A stretch of 64,000 bases of DNA from Bordetella ansorpii (GCF_900078705.1 NZ_FKIF01000007.1:434001-498000); one strand, 5' to 3'; shown: positions 17,755 to 26,849, numbered from the stretch's first letter. Translations and numbers: made by a program. Notes: generated by a model from the letters alone, not told the origin.

Positions 17755-18915
17755 ATGCAACACGCCATACTGCGCGGCGCCGCCGCCAGCGCCCTGTTGT
17801 GCCTCGCGGCGGGCGCATCGGCCGCCGACAAGATCAAGGTGGGCTTCATGCTGCCCTACAGCGGCACCTACGCCGCACTGGGCAACGCCATCGAGAACGG
17901 CTTCAAGCTGTACGTCGCCGAACAGGGCGGCAAGCTGGGCGGCCGCGAGATCGAGTATTTCAAGGTCGACGACGAATCCAATCCGGCCAAGGCCTCCGAG
18001 AACGCCAACCGGCTGATCAAGCGCGACCAGGTCGACGTGCTGGTGGGCACGGTGCACTCGGGCGTGGCCATGGCCCTGGCCAAGGCCGCCAAGGACAGCA
18101 ACACCACGCTGATCGTGCCCAACGCGGGCGCCGACGCCATCACCGGTCCGATGTGCGGCCCGGGCATCTTCCGCACCTCGTTCACCAACTGGCAGCCGGC
18201 CTACGCCATGGGCCCGGTGGCCGCGGCCCGCGGCCACAAGACCGCCATCACCGTCACGTGGAAATACGCGGCGGGCGACGAGGCCGTCAACGGTTTCCAG
18301 GAAGGCTTCGAGAAGGCCGGCGGCAAGGTGCGGAAGCACCTGAACGTGCCCTTTCCGAACGTGGAATTCCAATCGCTGCTGACCGAGATCGCCGCGTCCA
18401 AGCCCGACATGGTGTTCGCCTTCTTCGCGGGCGGCGGCGCGGTGAAGTTCGTGCAGGACTACCACGCGGCGGGCCTGGGCAAGACCATTCCGCTGTACGG
18501 CTCGGGCTTCCTGACCGACGGCACGCTCAAGGCGCAGGGCGATTCCGCGCAGGGCCTGCTGACCACGCTGCACTACGCCGACGGCCTGAACACCCCGCGC
18601 GACAACACCTTCCGCGCGGCCTACGACAAGGCCTACGGCATGCCGCCGGACGTATACGCCGTGCAGGGCTACGACGCCGCGCAGATGATGCAGGCCGGCC
18701 TGGCCGCCGTGAAGGGCGACATCGGCAAGAAAGACGACTTCCGCAAGGCGATGCGCGGCGCCACCATCGACAGCCCGCGCGGCTCCTTCACGCTGTCGGC
18801 CGCCGGCAACCCGGTGCAGGACATCTATCTGCGCAAGGTAAACGGCCTGGACAACCTGGTGCAGGAAGTGGCCGCGCGCAAGCTGGCCGATCCCGCGCGC
18901 GGCTGCCGCCTGTAG
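17755..18915 (+). CDS. branched-chain-type ABC transporter substrate-binding protein (probable benzoate)
   Basis: A 386-residue periplasmic binding protein of the LivK/HAAT class. The signal peptide is clear (MQHAILRG, hydrophobic stretch, cleavage likely after GASAA). The mature protein begins DKIKVGFMLPYSGTYAALG, the standard type I fold start, and has conserved features such as VDVLVGTVHSGVAMA. The ligand is inferred to be benzoate or a related aromatic acid from operon context alone. The ATG at 17755 is preceded by CAGGAGAC. It is followed within 15 bp by the permease gene, and belongs to the operon with the ligase. Confidence 0.9.
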   Translation: MQHAILRGAAASALLCLAAGASAADKIKVGFMLPYSGTYAALGNAIENGFKLYVAEQGGKLGGREIEYFKVDDESNPAKASENANRLIKRDQVDVLVGTVHSGVAMALAKAAKDSNTTLIVPNAGADAITGPMCGPGIFRTSFTNWQPAYAMGPVAAARGHKTAITVTWKYAAGDEAVNGFQEGFEKAGGKVRKHLNVPFPNVEFQSLLTEIAASKPDMVFAFFAGGGAVKFVQDYHAAGLGKTIPLYGSGFLTDGTLKAQGDSAQGLLTTLHYADGLNTPRDNTFRAAYDKAYGMPPDVYAVQGYDAAQMMQAGLAAVKGDIGKKDDFRKAMRGATIDSPRGSFTLSAAGNPVQDIYLRKVNGLDNLVQEVAARKLADPARGCRL

Positions 18916-18927
18916 GCCGGAGCCAGG

Positions 18928-19809
18928 ATGGATCCCGCCGTCTTCCTCATCCAGTGCCTGAACGCGCTGCAATACGGCCTGCTGCTGTTCCTGGTGGCCA
19001 GCGGGCTGACGCTGATCTTCGGCATCATGGGCATCATCAACCTGGCCCATGGCAGCTTCTACATGATCGGCGCCTACATGGCGTTCGCGCTGGGGCCGTG
19101 GGTCGACCGCACGCTGGGCGGCGGGTTCTTCGCCACCGTGATCGTCTGCGTGGCGGCGGCCGCCCTGCTGGGATACCTGCTGGAAGCGGCGTTCTTCAGC
19201 TACCTGTACCGGCGCGACCACCTGCAGCAGGTGCTGATGACGTACGGCCTGATCCTGGTGTTCGAGGAGCTGCGCAGCATCCTGGTGGGCAATGACGTGC
19301 ACGGCGTGCCGATGCCCGCCTGGCTGCAGGGCTCCATTTCGCTGGGCGGGTTGATGACCTACCCGGTGTACCGCCTGTTCATCTCGGCCGTCGGGCTGGG
19401 CGTGGGGCTGCTGCTGTACCTGGTCATCACCCGCACGCGGCTGGGCATGATGGTGCGCGCCGGCGCCAGCAATCGCGAAATGATCGGCTCGCTGGGCATC
19501 GACATCAACCGGCTCTACCGCATGGTGTTCGCCGCCGGGGTGGCGTTGGCCGCGCTGGCGGGCACCATCGCCGCCCCCGTGTCCTCGGTGTATCCGGGCA
19601 TGGGCCATGGGGTGCTGATCGTGTGTTTCGTGGTGGTGGTGATCGGCGGCATCGGCTCGATCCGTGGCGCCTTCCTGGCCGCGATGCTGGTGGGCGTCGT
19701 CGAGACCTTCGGCCAGGTGCTGTTCCCGGCCGCCGCGGGCGTGCTGGTGTACGTGCTGATGGCCGGCATCCTGCTGTGCAAGCCCGAAGGGCTGTTCAAA
19801 CAAGGCTGA
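18928..19809 (+). CDS. LivH-type ABC permease (probable benzoate importer)
   Basis: A 293-residue inner-membrane permease with about eight hydrophobic segments. It opens with FLIQCLNALQYGLLLFLVAS and GLTLIFGIMGIINLAHGSFYM, the near-universal LivH signature. The EAA-like coupling loop region ASNREMIGSLGIDINRLYRMVF (about residues 182-203) contacts the ATPases. It pairs with the LivM-type subunit seven bases downstream to form the membrane channel. Substrate assignment follows the neighbouring ligase and box genes. Confidence 0.92.
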   Translation: MDPAVFLIQCLNALQYGLLLFLVASGLTLIFGIMGIINLAHGSFYMIGAYMAFALGPWVDRTLGGGFFATVIVCVAAAALLGYLLEAAFFSYLYRRDHLQQVLMTYGLILVFEELRSILVGNDVHGVPMPAWLQGSISLGGLMTYPVYRLFISAVGLGVGLLLYLVITRTRLGMMVRAGASNREMIGSLGIDINRLYRMVFAAGVALAALAGTIAAPVSSVYPGMGHGVLIVCFVVVVIGGIGSIRGAFLAAMLVGVVETFGQVLFPAAAGVLVYVLMAGILLCKPEGLFKQG

Positions 19810-19816
19810 ATCCCTC

Positions 19817-20938
19817 ATGCGCAAGGCTGTTTCGCTTTCGTTGTTCGTACCCGTGCTGGTCCTGCTGGCGCTGGCCGTGGTGCCGTCGCTGGCCGGCGGC
19901 TACGCCACGGGACTGGCGCTGAAGATCATGATCTATGCGCTGTTCGCCCTCAGCCTGCAGTTGCTGGTGGGCGGCGCGGGCCTGGTCAGCCTGGGGCACG
20001 CGGCGTTCTTCGGCATCGGCGCCTACTGCGCCGCGCTGCTGACGCCCTCGGCCGGGCCGGCGCCGCTGTGGTGGCTGCTGCCGGCGGCAGTGCTGGGGGC
20101 GGGCGTCTACGCGCTGGCCACCGGCGCGCTGGCGCTGCGCACGCGCGGCATCTACTTCATCATGGTCACGCTGGCCTTCTCGCAGATGGCGTACTACGTG
20201 TTCCACGACACCAAGGTCGGCGGCGGCAGCGACGGCATCTACCTGTATTTCCGCCCGGAACCCGCGCTCGGCGGCGGGCTGCTGTTCGACCTGTCCAGCG
20301 ACACCGCCTTTTATTTCTTCGCGCTGGCCTGCCTGGCGCTGGGCTGGCTGTTCGTCGGCATGCTGCGGCGCTCGCCCTTCGGCGCGGCGCTGGCCGGCAT
20401 CCGCATCAGCGAGCAGCGCATGCGCGCGGCCGGCTACGACACGTATCCGTACAAGCTGACGGCCTATGTCCTGGCGGGCATGCTGGCCGGTCTGGCGGGC
20501 TTCCTGTATGCGCTGAAGGACGGCTTCGTCACGCCCGAGCTGCTGGCCTGGGAGCAGTCCGGCCTGGCCCTGCTGATGGTGATCCTGGGCGGCCTGCGCC
20601 GGCCCGGCGGCGCCGTGCTGGGCGCGGCCTCGCTGGTGCTGCTGCAGGAACTGTTCCAATCCGAGGCCGTGTTCGGCACGTATGCGCAGCACTGGCACCT
20701 GTCGCTGGGACTGGCCATCATCGCGCTGGTGGCGCTGCTGCCGGATGGGCTGATCGGATTGCCGGCGCGGTTGCGCGGCACGGGCAAGCCGCCCGGCATG
20801 CATGCGCCAGCGCACGCCTGCGCGCCGGACGACGCAGGCGAAGAGACTGCCGCGCCCGGCCGCGCCGACTCCGCACGGGACGGCGCCGCGCGAGGCGCCC
20901 GCCCTACTCTCGTCGCTTCCGGAGGCCCCCATGGCTGA
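19817..20938 (+). CDS. LivM-type ABC permease (probable benzoate importer)
   Basis: A 373-residue permease with roughly ten hydrophobic segments. It contains the LivM signature YALFALSLQLLVGGAGLVSLGHAAFFGIGAY (read as two overlapping parts) and a coupling loop GIRISEQRMRAAGYDTYPYKL. The last 45 or so residues (from about PPGMHAPAHACAPDD) form a polar, alanine/arginine-rich tail beyond the usual family end, likely cytoplasmic and not conserved. Its stop codon overlaps the start of the next ATPase gene by 8 bp. It forms the channel with LivH. Confidence 0.9.
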   Translation: MRKAVSLSLFVPVLVLLALAVVPSLAGGYATGLALKIMIYALFALSLQLLVGGAGLVSLGHAAFFGIGAYCAALLTPSAGPAPLWWLLPAAVLGAGVYALATGALALRTRGIYFIMVTLAFSQMAYYVFHDTKVGGGSDGIYLYFRPEPALGGGLLFDLSSDTAFYFFALACLALGWLFVGMLRRSPFGAALAGIRISEQRMRAAGYDTYPYKLTAYVLAGMLAGLAGFLYALKDGFVTPELLAWEQSGLALLMVILGGLRRPGGAVLGAASLVLLQELFQSEAVFGTYAQHWHLSLGLAIIALVALLPDGLIGLPARLRGTGKPPGMHAPAHACAPDDAGEETAAPGRADSARDGAARGARPTLVASGGPHG

Positions 20939-21731
20939 CGTCATGCTTGCCGCCACCGGCATCACGCGCCGTTTCGGCGGTCTCGTGGCCGTGGACGGCG
21001 TCTCGCTCGAACTGCGCCGCGGCGCCGTGCATGCCGTCATCGGCACCAACGGCGCGGGCAAGTCCACGTTGATCAACATCCTGTCCGGCGAACTGCCGCC
21101 CAGCGGCGGCACCGTCCAGTTGGGCGGCCAGGACGTCACCGCCTGGCCGCAACCGCGACGTGCGCGCGCCGGCCTGGGCCGCACCTATCAACGCTCGACG
21201 CTCTTTCCGGAACTGACCGTGCACGAGAACTGCCGGCTGGCCGCCCAGGCCGGCCGGCAGCGCTTCTGGCACTGGTGGCGCAGCGCCGAAGGCTGCGCGC
21301 ACAGCACCGACATGGCGCGGCGGGCCATGGACAGCACCGGCCTGCAGGCGGATGCCCAGCGTCCGGCGGGCCAGTTGCCGCACGGCCGCAAACGGCAGTT
21401 GGAGATTGCCATGTGCCTGGCCGGCCAGCCCGACGTGCTGCTGCTGGACGAGCCGCTGGCCGGCATGGGGCCCGAGGAAACCGACCGCATCCTGGACCTT
21501 CTGCAGGCGTTGAAACGGGACCACGCGATCCTGCTGGTCGAGCACGACATGGACGCGGTGTTCCGCGTGGCCGAGACCATCACCGTGATGGTCAACGGCT
21601 GCGCCATCGCGAGCGGCGATCCGGCCACGATCCGCGCCAACCCGGCGGTACAGACCGCCTATCTGGGCGAGGAAACCCTGGCAGACGGCGCTCCCGCCCA
21701 CCGCAGTGCAGCCACCGGAGGCCACGCATGA
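20931..21731 (+). CDS. LivG-type ABC transporter ATPase (probable benzoate importer)
   Basis: A 266-residue nucleotide-binding subunit. Walker A is GTNGAGKST (about residues 40-48), the signature region is written QLPHGRKRQLEIAMCL, and Walker B is VLLLDEPLAGMG. The signature motif lacks the usual SGG and reads PHGR, as is often seen in LivG proteins (S/PxGxxR). The ATG at 20931 was chosen because GGAGG lies just before it and the translation before it is unlike an ATPase. It overlaps LivM by 8 bp and LivF by 4 bp (ATGA), showing tight translational coupling. Confidence 0.92.
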   Translation: MADVMLAATGITRRFGGLVAVDGVSLELRRGAVHAVIGTNGAGKSTLINILSGELPPSGGTVQLGGQDVTAWPQPRRARAGLGRTYQRSTLFPELTVHENCRLAAQAGRQRFWHWWRSAEGCAHSTDMARRAMDSTGLQADAQRPAGQLPHGRKRQLEIAMCLAGQPDVLLLDEPLAGMGPEETDRILDLLQALKRDHAILLVEHDMDAVFRVAETITVMVNGCAIASGDPATIRANPAVQTAYLGEETLADGAPAHRSAATGGHA

Positions 21732-22477
21732 TCCATGCCGCCATCGCACAGGGCCATCCCGGCGCGGCCCAGCCGCTGGTGCAGGCGCGCGGCCTGCACA
21801 CCTACTACGGCGCCAGCCACGTACTGCGCGGCGTGGACCTGGACGTGTCTCCCGGCGAATCCATCGGCCTGGTCGGACGCAACGGCATGGGCAAGACCAC
21901 GCTGATCCGCACCCTGCTGGGGCTGGTTCGCGCCGAGCGCGGCAGCGTGCGCATCGACGGCCGGGATTGCACGCGCGCCGCGCCGCATGCCATCGCGCGG
22001 CTGGGCGTGGCCTATGTGCCCGAGGGCCGCGGCATCTTCCCCAACCTGAGCGTGCGCGAAAACCTGATGGTGGCGGCCCGCGCCGGCCGCGGGCCGCGCG
22101 CCGGCTGGACGTACGAACGCGTGCTGGACACGTTTCCGCGCCTGCGGGAGCGGCTGGACCATGGCGGCCAGCAGTTGTCCGGCGGCGAGCAACAGATGCT
22201 GGCCATCGGCCGGGCCTTGATGACCAACCCGGACCTGCTGGTGCTGGACGAGGCCACCGAAGGCCTGGCGCCGCTGATCGTGGCCGAGATCTGGAACATC
22301 GTGGGCCGCATCCGCGCCACCGGCATGTCCACCCTGATCGTCGACCGCAATTTCCGAGCGGTGCTGGCGCACACCGACCGCTGCGTGGTCATGGAGAAGG
22401 GGCGGCTGGTGGAAAGCGGCGACAGCGCGGCCTTCGCGGCACAGCCCGGGCAGTTGGCGCGGTACCTGGGGGTATAG
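21728..22477 (+). CDS. LivF-type ABC transporter ATPase (probable benzoate importer)
   Basis: A 249-residue nucleotide-binding subunit, partner of the LivG-type protein. Walker A is GRNGMGKTT, the signature is LSGGEQQM, Walker B is LLVLDEATEGLAP, and the family-typical VPEGRGIFPNLSVRENL is present. The usual switch histidine region reads TLIVDRNFRAV, where LivF proteins often have VEQN, a mild deviation. The start overlaps the LivG stop as ATGA. It is the last gene of the operon; a self-complementary sequence (GGCAGGCGCCTGCC, 22479-22492) follows immediately. Confidence 0.92.
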   Translation: MIHAAIAQGHPGAAQPLVQARGLHTYYGASHVLRGVDLDVSPGESIGLVGRNGMGKTTLIRTLLGLVRAERGSVRIDGRDCTRAAPHAIARLGVAYVPEGRGIFPNLSVRENLMVAARAGRGPRAGWTYERVLDTFPRLRERLDHGGQQLSGGEQQMLAIGRALMTNPDLLVLDEATEGLAPLIVAEIWNIVGRIRATGMSTLIVDRNFRAVLAHTDRCVVMEKGRLVESGDSAAFAAQPGQLARYLGV

Positions 22478-22500
22478 GGGCAGGCGCCTGCCACTGCCCC
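22477..22500. terminator. possible terminator hairpin after the importer operon
   Basis: GGCAGGCGCCTGCC (22479-22492) is a perfect palindrome, and GGGGCAG (22477-22483) can alternatively pair with CTGCCCC (22494-22500). There is no T-run, so this is at best a weak or factor-assisted terminator for the DUF4863-ligase-transporter operon. Confidence 0.4.
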
Positions 22501-22766
22501 CTGACGGCCACGCGGGACATCGACGGCATGCGCTCGAAGCACAGGGCCGCATCCTCCCTCGCCGGAAATGATGTAACGCAACCCGACCGCGCGCAGGCTC
22601 CCGCCCGCTGCGCGTCCGATCCGGCACAGACCCTTTTCATCCCGCAACGGGGCGTTGCATCCCTGCCGATGCATCTTGATAGCATGAAGATTCGGTTGCG
22701 AGGACGCACCGGCATCCCGCCGGTCCCGCCCGGCGACCGTGACGACCCCTGTCAAGGAGACCCTCC

Positions 22767-22967
22767 ATGCCAGCCAAGTCCCAAGCCCAGCAAAAGGCCG
22801 CCGGCGCGGCCCTGTCCGCCAAGAAGGGCGACACCAAGGTCCGCGACCTGAAGGGTGCGTCCAAATCCATGTACGACTCGATGAGCAAGCCGGAACTGGA
22901 AGACATGGCGCACACCTCGCGCAGCGGCAAGCCGCAGCACAACCGGGCTTCCCGCTCGCATCACTAG
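22767..22967 (+). CDS. DUF3008-family small basic protein
   Basis: A 66-residue hydrophilic protein, MPAKSQAQQKAAGAAL at the start and SKSMYDSMSKPELEDMA in the middle. I recognise this pattern as the DUF3008 family of small basic proteins found widely in proteobacteria; no function is established. The tail is Gly/Lys/His/Ser-rich (GKPQHNRASRSHH). The start is supported by CAAGGAGACCCTCC immediately upstream. It is monocistronic, in a 289-bp gap after the transporter operon that otherwise shows nothing I can name. Confidence 0.85.
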   Translation: MPAKSQAQQKAAGAALSAKKGDTKVRDLKGASKSMYDSMSKPELEDMAHTSRSGKPQHNRASRSHH

Positions 22968-23059
22968 CGAGCCCGCGGCGGGACGCGCCAGCGCTTGCGG
23001 GGCGCGTCCCGGTCTTTACTTCAGCCGCCCGTCTGGCCGATCAGCGCCCGTCTGGCAGA

Positions 23060-24574
23060 TCAGCCTTCGCCGGCAGGCTTCGCCTTCTTCGCGGCACGCG
23101 GACGCTTCACCGCCTTGGCCGGCGTGGCGGCCTCATCCGGCGCCTCGGCCTTGGAAGGGGTGGTTTTCCTGGCCGACTTTCTGGCCGGCTTGGCCGGCGG
23201 CTGCGACGCGTCGGCGGGCGCCTTCTTCGGCGTGGCGCCCAGTGGCGCGATCGTCGGGATCGGCACGCCGGCCAGGGCCGATACCGAGGGTTCGCGCTGG
23301 CGGCCGGTCACGGCGTGCAGGCGTTCGCCCTCTGGTTGCGAGCGTTCGTTGGCGGATTGTGCGCCGCCCTCCTTCGCCGCCTCCGTACGCGTTCTTGCTC
23401 CCCCGCCCCTGCGCGCCTTCGATCGGCGATTTCCGTCACCGGCTTCGGCGGCACGCGCCGGCACGCTCGTATCGTCGGCTTCCGCCGCGACTGCCGGGGA
23501 GACCGCAGCGACAGTGTCGAGCGCCCCCGTCGACGGCCCGTTTGGCACCGGCGCCACGACCGCCGCACGCGGCGTCTGGGCGCTCGCGCCCGGCGTTGAC
23601 CGGTCTTCGTTCACCCGGGACTCGGCCGCTTCGGCTTGAACGCCCGCCTCGGCCGACCGGTTGCGCGCCGCGCCGCCCCTGCGCCGTCCAGACGGTCCCG
23701 GCATCGACTGCCGAGAGCCTCCGGACCTTCTCTCGTCGGTGCGCACCACCAGGTCCGGCACGGCCGCCCGGCTGACGTAGGTGCCGGACCGCTCGTCGCG
23801 TCCCAGCGTCAGCAGCCCGCGCGCCTGCGCCTCTTCCAGCAAGTGCCCGAAGGCCTTGAAGCCATGATAAGACTCGGAGAAATCCGGCTTGCGCCGCTTG
23901 ATCGCGTTCTTCAAGGTAGAGGCCCAGATGCGCTGGCTGTCGCCCTCTTCCGTCGTCAGGGCGTCAAAGGTCTGCACGATCAGTTCCAGCGCCTGCAGCT
24001 TGCGCTTCTCGGCCTCGTCCAGCGTCGGTTGCGCCACCGCCGTGGCGGCGACGGGCGGCGCGGCCACCGGATTGCGCGCTTCGGCCGCGCGGCGGCGCTC
24101 CCGCTCCAGGTCGTCGTAGAAGATGAACTCGTCGCAATTGGCCACCAGCAGGTCCGACGTCGCGCGCTTGACGCCCACCCCGATCACCCGCTTGGCGTTC
24201 TCGCGCAGTTTGGACACCAGCGGCGAGAAATCCGAGTCGCCGCTGATGATGACGAACGTGTCGACGTGGCTCTTGGTGTAGCAAAGGTCCAGCGCGTCCA
24301 CCACCAGCCGGATGTCGGCCGAATTCTTGCCCGACTGCCGCACGTGCGGAATCTCGATCAGCTCGAAATTGGCCTCGTGCATGCCTTCCTTGAATTCGCG
24401 GTAGCGTTCCCAATTGCAATAGGCCTTCTTGACCACGATGCTGCCCTTGAGCAGCAACCGCTCCAGCACCAGGCGGATATCCAGGCGGGCGTAGTTGGCG
24501 TCTCGCACCCCCAGCGCAAGGTTCTCGAAATCGCAGAACACCGCCATGCTGGCGCTATCTTGGGGGGTGGGCAT
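23060..24574 (-). CDS. NYN-domain protein with LOTUS-like region and basic tail
   Basis: A 504-residue protein. Residues about 8-155 form a NYN (PIN-like) putative RNase domain with the expected acidic residues: FCDFENLALG at the start, SADIRLVVDALDL in the middle and SGDSDFSPLVSKL later. A second part at about 185-265 (AVKR-type region with KNAIKRRKPDFSESYHGFKAFGHLLEEA) resembles an OST-HTH/LOTUS RNA-binding domain. The final 230 or so residues are low complexity, rising to Lys/Ala/Pro repeats like histone H1 (KPARKSARKTTPSKAEAP). It may bind or cut RNA; no substrate is known. The ATG at 24574 is preceded by CAGGAGCACCGA. Confidence 0.82.
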   Translation of the reverse strand: MPTPQDSASMAVFCDFENLALGVRDANYARLDIRLVLERLLLKGSIVVKKAYCNWERYREFKEGMHEANFELIEIPHVRQSGKNSADIRLVVDALDLCYTKSHVDTFVIISGDSDFSPLVSKLRENAKRVIGVGVKRATSDLLVANCDEFIFYDDLERERRRAAEARNPVAAPPVAATAVAQPTLDEAEKRKLQALELIVQTFDALTTEEGDSQRIWASTLKNAIKRRKPDFSESYHGFKAFGHLLEEAQARGLLTLGRDERSGTYVSRAAVPDLVVRTDERRSGGSRQSMPGPSGRRRGGAARNRSAEAGVQAEAAESRVNEDRSTPGASAQTPRAAVVAPVPNGPSTGALDTVAAVSPAVAAEADDTSVPARAAEAGDGNRRSKARRGGGARTRTEAAKEGGAQSANERSQPEGERLHAVTGRQREPSVSALAGVPIPTIAPLGATPKKAPADASQPPAKPARKSARKTTPSKAEAPDEAATPAKAVKRPRAAKKAKPAGEG

Positions 24575-24936
24575 TCGGTGCTCCTGAAAGGGGATCCGGG
24601 CTGACGGCAACCGGGATCAATCCCCGATGATCTCACGGGTCGGGGCAAATGCCCGCGTAACGGGAGGATGGAAAACAGTGCCGCATGGCTCGCGCCGCCC
24701 GGCCCGGCGCCGGCCGGGCGTCGCACTTTGCCAGGCTCATGCTTCCAAGCGGACCAAGCCAGGCGGCAGGCGACCGGAAGTTAACGGCCTGCAAATCCCA
24801 AACCTGAGGTTTTCGGGCCTTTTTCATTCGATTGGACGCGGGCCTCCCTGGCTAGAATCCTCGGGCCGGATGTTCTCGACCGCGGGGTCCATGCCCGCCG
24901 TCCGTCCGCGCGCTTCCCTACCGGGGCCTGAATTCC
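24575..24936. other. 362-bp divergent intergenic region (NYN gene / stator pair)
   Basis: The NYN gene reads left and the stator pair reads right from this gap. On the plus strand a TAGAAT -10-like hexamer lies at 24853-24858, with TTGGAC at 24832-24837; the 15-bp spacer is short, so the promoter call is weak. A small symmetrical AAACC-TGA-GGTTT lies near 24800 before TTTTCGGGCCTTTTT. No gene is seen in the gap. Confidence 0.35.
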
Positions 24937-25794
24937 ATGAATCTGTCCACCCTCATCGGCCTGCTGCTGGGCATCATCACCCTGATCCTGGTCGTCGCCT
25001 TTTCGGCGATCGACTCGGTGGCCTACCTGAACCTGCCCGGCCTGGCCATCGTGCTGGGCGGCACCTGCGCCGCGCTGTTCATCGCCTATCCGCTGGCCGA
25101 GATCCGCCGCATTCCGCCGCTGCTGCGCACCGTGTTCCACAACGACCGCGGCGACACCCAGCGCGACATCGACGAACTGGTCGCCATGTCGCAACTGTGG
25201 ATGAACAACGACGTCCACAAGGTCGAGGCCGCGCTGAAGAAGGTGTCCAATCCCTTCCTGCGCACCGGCGTGCAGCTCATCATCGACAACACGCCCGAGG
25301 AACAGATCATCGAACTGCTGCAGTGGCGCATCGCCCGCATGCGCGCTCGTGAACAGGCAGAGGCGCAGATGTTCCGCACCATGGCCAGCTTCGCACCGGC
25401 TTTCGGCATGCTGGGCACGCTGGTCGGCCTGATCAACCTGATGTCGGTGCTGGGCGACGGCGCCATGGACGCCATCGCGCGCCACCTGGCCGTGGCGCTG
25501 ATGACCACCTTCTACGGCCTGCTGCTGGCCAACCTGCTGTGCAAGCCGGTGGCCGTGAAGCTCGAACGCCGCACCGAACGCCGTGTCACCCTGCTGAACA
25601 TGGTGCTGCAAGGCATCTCGATGATGTGCGAGCGACGCGGCCCGGCCGTGGTGCGCGAAACGCTGAACTCGTTCATGCTGCAGGTCGAGGACGAGGTCTA
25701 CGACGGCGGCCAGCCCGAACCCAGGCCGGCGCCTCGCCGCGCCCCTGGCGCGCCCGCCGCGGCGGCGCCCGTCAAGGCGGCGGCACGGCAATGA
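24937..25794 (+). CDS. MotA/PomA-like stator subunit (MotA/TolQ/ExbB family)
   Basis: A 285-residue inner-membrane protein with four hydrophobic segments, two near the N-terminus (LIGLLLGIITLILVVAF; LPGLAIVLGGTCAALFIAY) and two in the second half. The proton/sodium-channel signature is FGMLGTLVGLINLM, followed by MTTFYGLLLANLLCKP. The large cytoplasmic loop between about 70 and 155 matches stator A subunits. The C-terminal 30 residues are Ala/Pro-rich. It should form an ion channel with the next gene product. The start overlap with motB-like (ATGA at 25791-25794) shows coupling. No flagellar genes are nearby. Confidence 0.88.
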   Translation: MNLSTLIGLLLGIITLILVVAFSAIDSVAYLNLPGLAIVLGGTCAALFIAYPLAEIRRIPPLLRTVFHNDRGDTQRDIDELVAMSQLWMNNDVHKVEAALKKVSNPFLRTGVQLIIDNTPEEQIIELLQWRIARMRAREQAEAQMFRTMASFAPAFGMLGTLVGLINLMSVLGDGAMDAIARHLAVALMTTFYGLLLANLLCKPVAVKLERRTERRVTLLNMVLQGISMMCERRGPAVVRETLNSFMLQVEDEVYDGGQPEPRPAPRRAPGAPAAAAPVKAAARQ

Positions 25795-26816
25795 CCGGCG
25801 TGGCACGGCCCTCGCTGGCCGACCTGATCGAAGAGCGCCGGCGCGCCGAGCGCAAGCGTGCCTCGCCGCTGGCGCGCGTCAACCGGAACAACGCCGACCG
25901 CTTCGCGCGCTGGCACGTGCCCGAGGCGGTCGACCACGAGCCCGACCACTGGCTCATCACCTATCTCGACCTGCTCACGCTGCTGCTGGCCATGCTGGTG
26001 GTGATGCTGGGCGTGACGCGCATGTACGGCTGGCACACCACGCACGACCAGCCCATCGCCGTGGTGGGCTCGGTGGCGCGCGGCGGGCTGCCCCCCTACC
26101 AGGGCGACCTCGACCGGATCGACGGCCTGCCCGCCATCCCGGCCGAATGGGCGCATCTGCCCGACCCCGCCGCCCAGCCCGCAGGCCCGGTCCACGAACC
26201 CACCGAAACCGTGGAAAACGGTCCGATGGTGCCCGCTCCCCCGCCCCCGCCATCCATCGAGGACATGGGCCTGGAAGGCCTGGGCGACTCGATCCAGGTA
26301 GTGGTGAACAGCCAGTCGGTCAGCTTCCGCATCAGCACCGAACTGCTGTTCCCGTCCGGCCAGGCCTCGCTCAGCCCCTCCGGACTGGGCCTGATCAAGA
26401 AGCTGGCCGGCGTGGTCAACCGCAGCAACCATCCCCTGTCGATCGAAGGCCACAGCGACAACGTGCCGATCCAGACGCGCCAGTTCCCGTCCAACTGGGA
26501 ACTGTCCACCAGCCGCGCCACCAGCGTGCTGCGCGAACTGGTGCGCGACGGCGTGGACGGCAACCGCCTGCGGGCGGTGGGCTACGCGGATACGCACCCG
26601 CTGCAACCCAACGACACCGCCCAGGGCCGCGCCGCGAACCGGCGCGTGGAACTGATCATGCGGACGGCGCCGAAGGAAAGCGATGCCACCCAGGCGGCGG
26701 CGGGCAAGGCAGCCTCCGCCACCGGACCCGCTGCCGCGCCAGCGGCCGACGCCCCCGCCGTGCCTCGTGCCGCCGGCGAACAGCCGGATCGAGCGCCGGG
26801 CGCATCCGCGCAATGA
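25791..26816 (+). CDS. MotB-like stator subunit with OmpA peptidoglycan-binding domain
   Basis: A 341-residue protein with a basic cytoplasmic N-terminus. A single membrane helix (about 54-78) carries the conserved plug/channel aspartate Asp60 in ITYLDLLTLLLAML. A proline-rich periplasmic linker (about 95-160) leads to an OmpA-like peptidoglycan-binding domain (about 175-300: SIEGHSDNVPIQT, NWELSTSRATSVLREL, GRAANRRVELIM). The last 45 residues are Ala/Pro-rich. The key Asp and the OmpA residues are present, so an active stator is likely. It is coupled to the MotA-like gene, forming a complete two-gene unit that converges on the HD-hydrolase gene. Confidence 0.9.
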   Translation: MTGVARPSLADLIEERRRAERKRASPLARVNRNNADRFARWHVPEAVDHEPDHWLITYLDLLTLLLAMLVVMLGVTRMYGWHTTHDQPIAVVGSVARGGLPPYQGDLDRIDGLPAIPAEWAHLPDPAAQPAGPVHEPTETVENGPMVPAPPPPPSIEDMGLEGLGDSIQVVVNSQSVSFRISTELLFPSGQASLSPSGLGLIKKLAGVVNRSNHPLSIEGHSDNVPIQTRQFPSNWELSTSRATSVLRELVRDGVDGNRLRAVGYADTHPLQPNDTAQGRAANRRVELIMRTAPKESDATQAAAGKAASATGPAAAPAADAPAVPRAAGEQPDRAPGASAQ

Positions 26817-26849
26817 CACAATGGCTGGCGTACGCGCGCCAGCCCCGTT

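Noticed and set aside
22645-22690. A promoter for the DUF3008 gene (TTGCAT ... TAGCAT)
   Set aside because: The spacer is about 19 bp and both hexamers are mediocre; evidence is too thin to list.
24937-26816. Zorya-type anti-phage system (ZorAB resemblance)
   Set aside because: ZorA has a long cytoplasmic tail and ZorAB are followed by ZorC/D/E-type genes; here the A subunit is of ordinary MotA length and the next gene is an unrelated HD hydrolase on the opposite strand.
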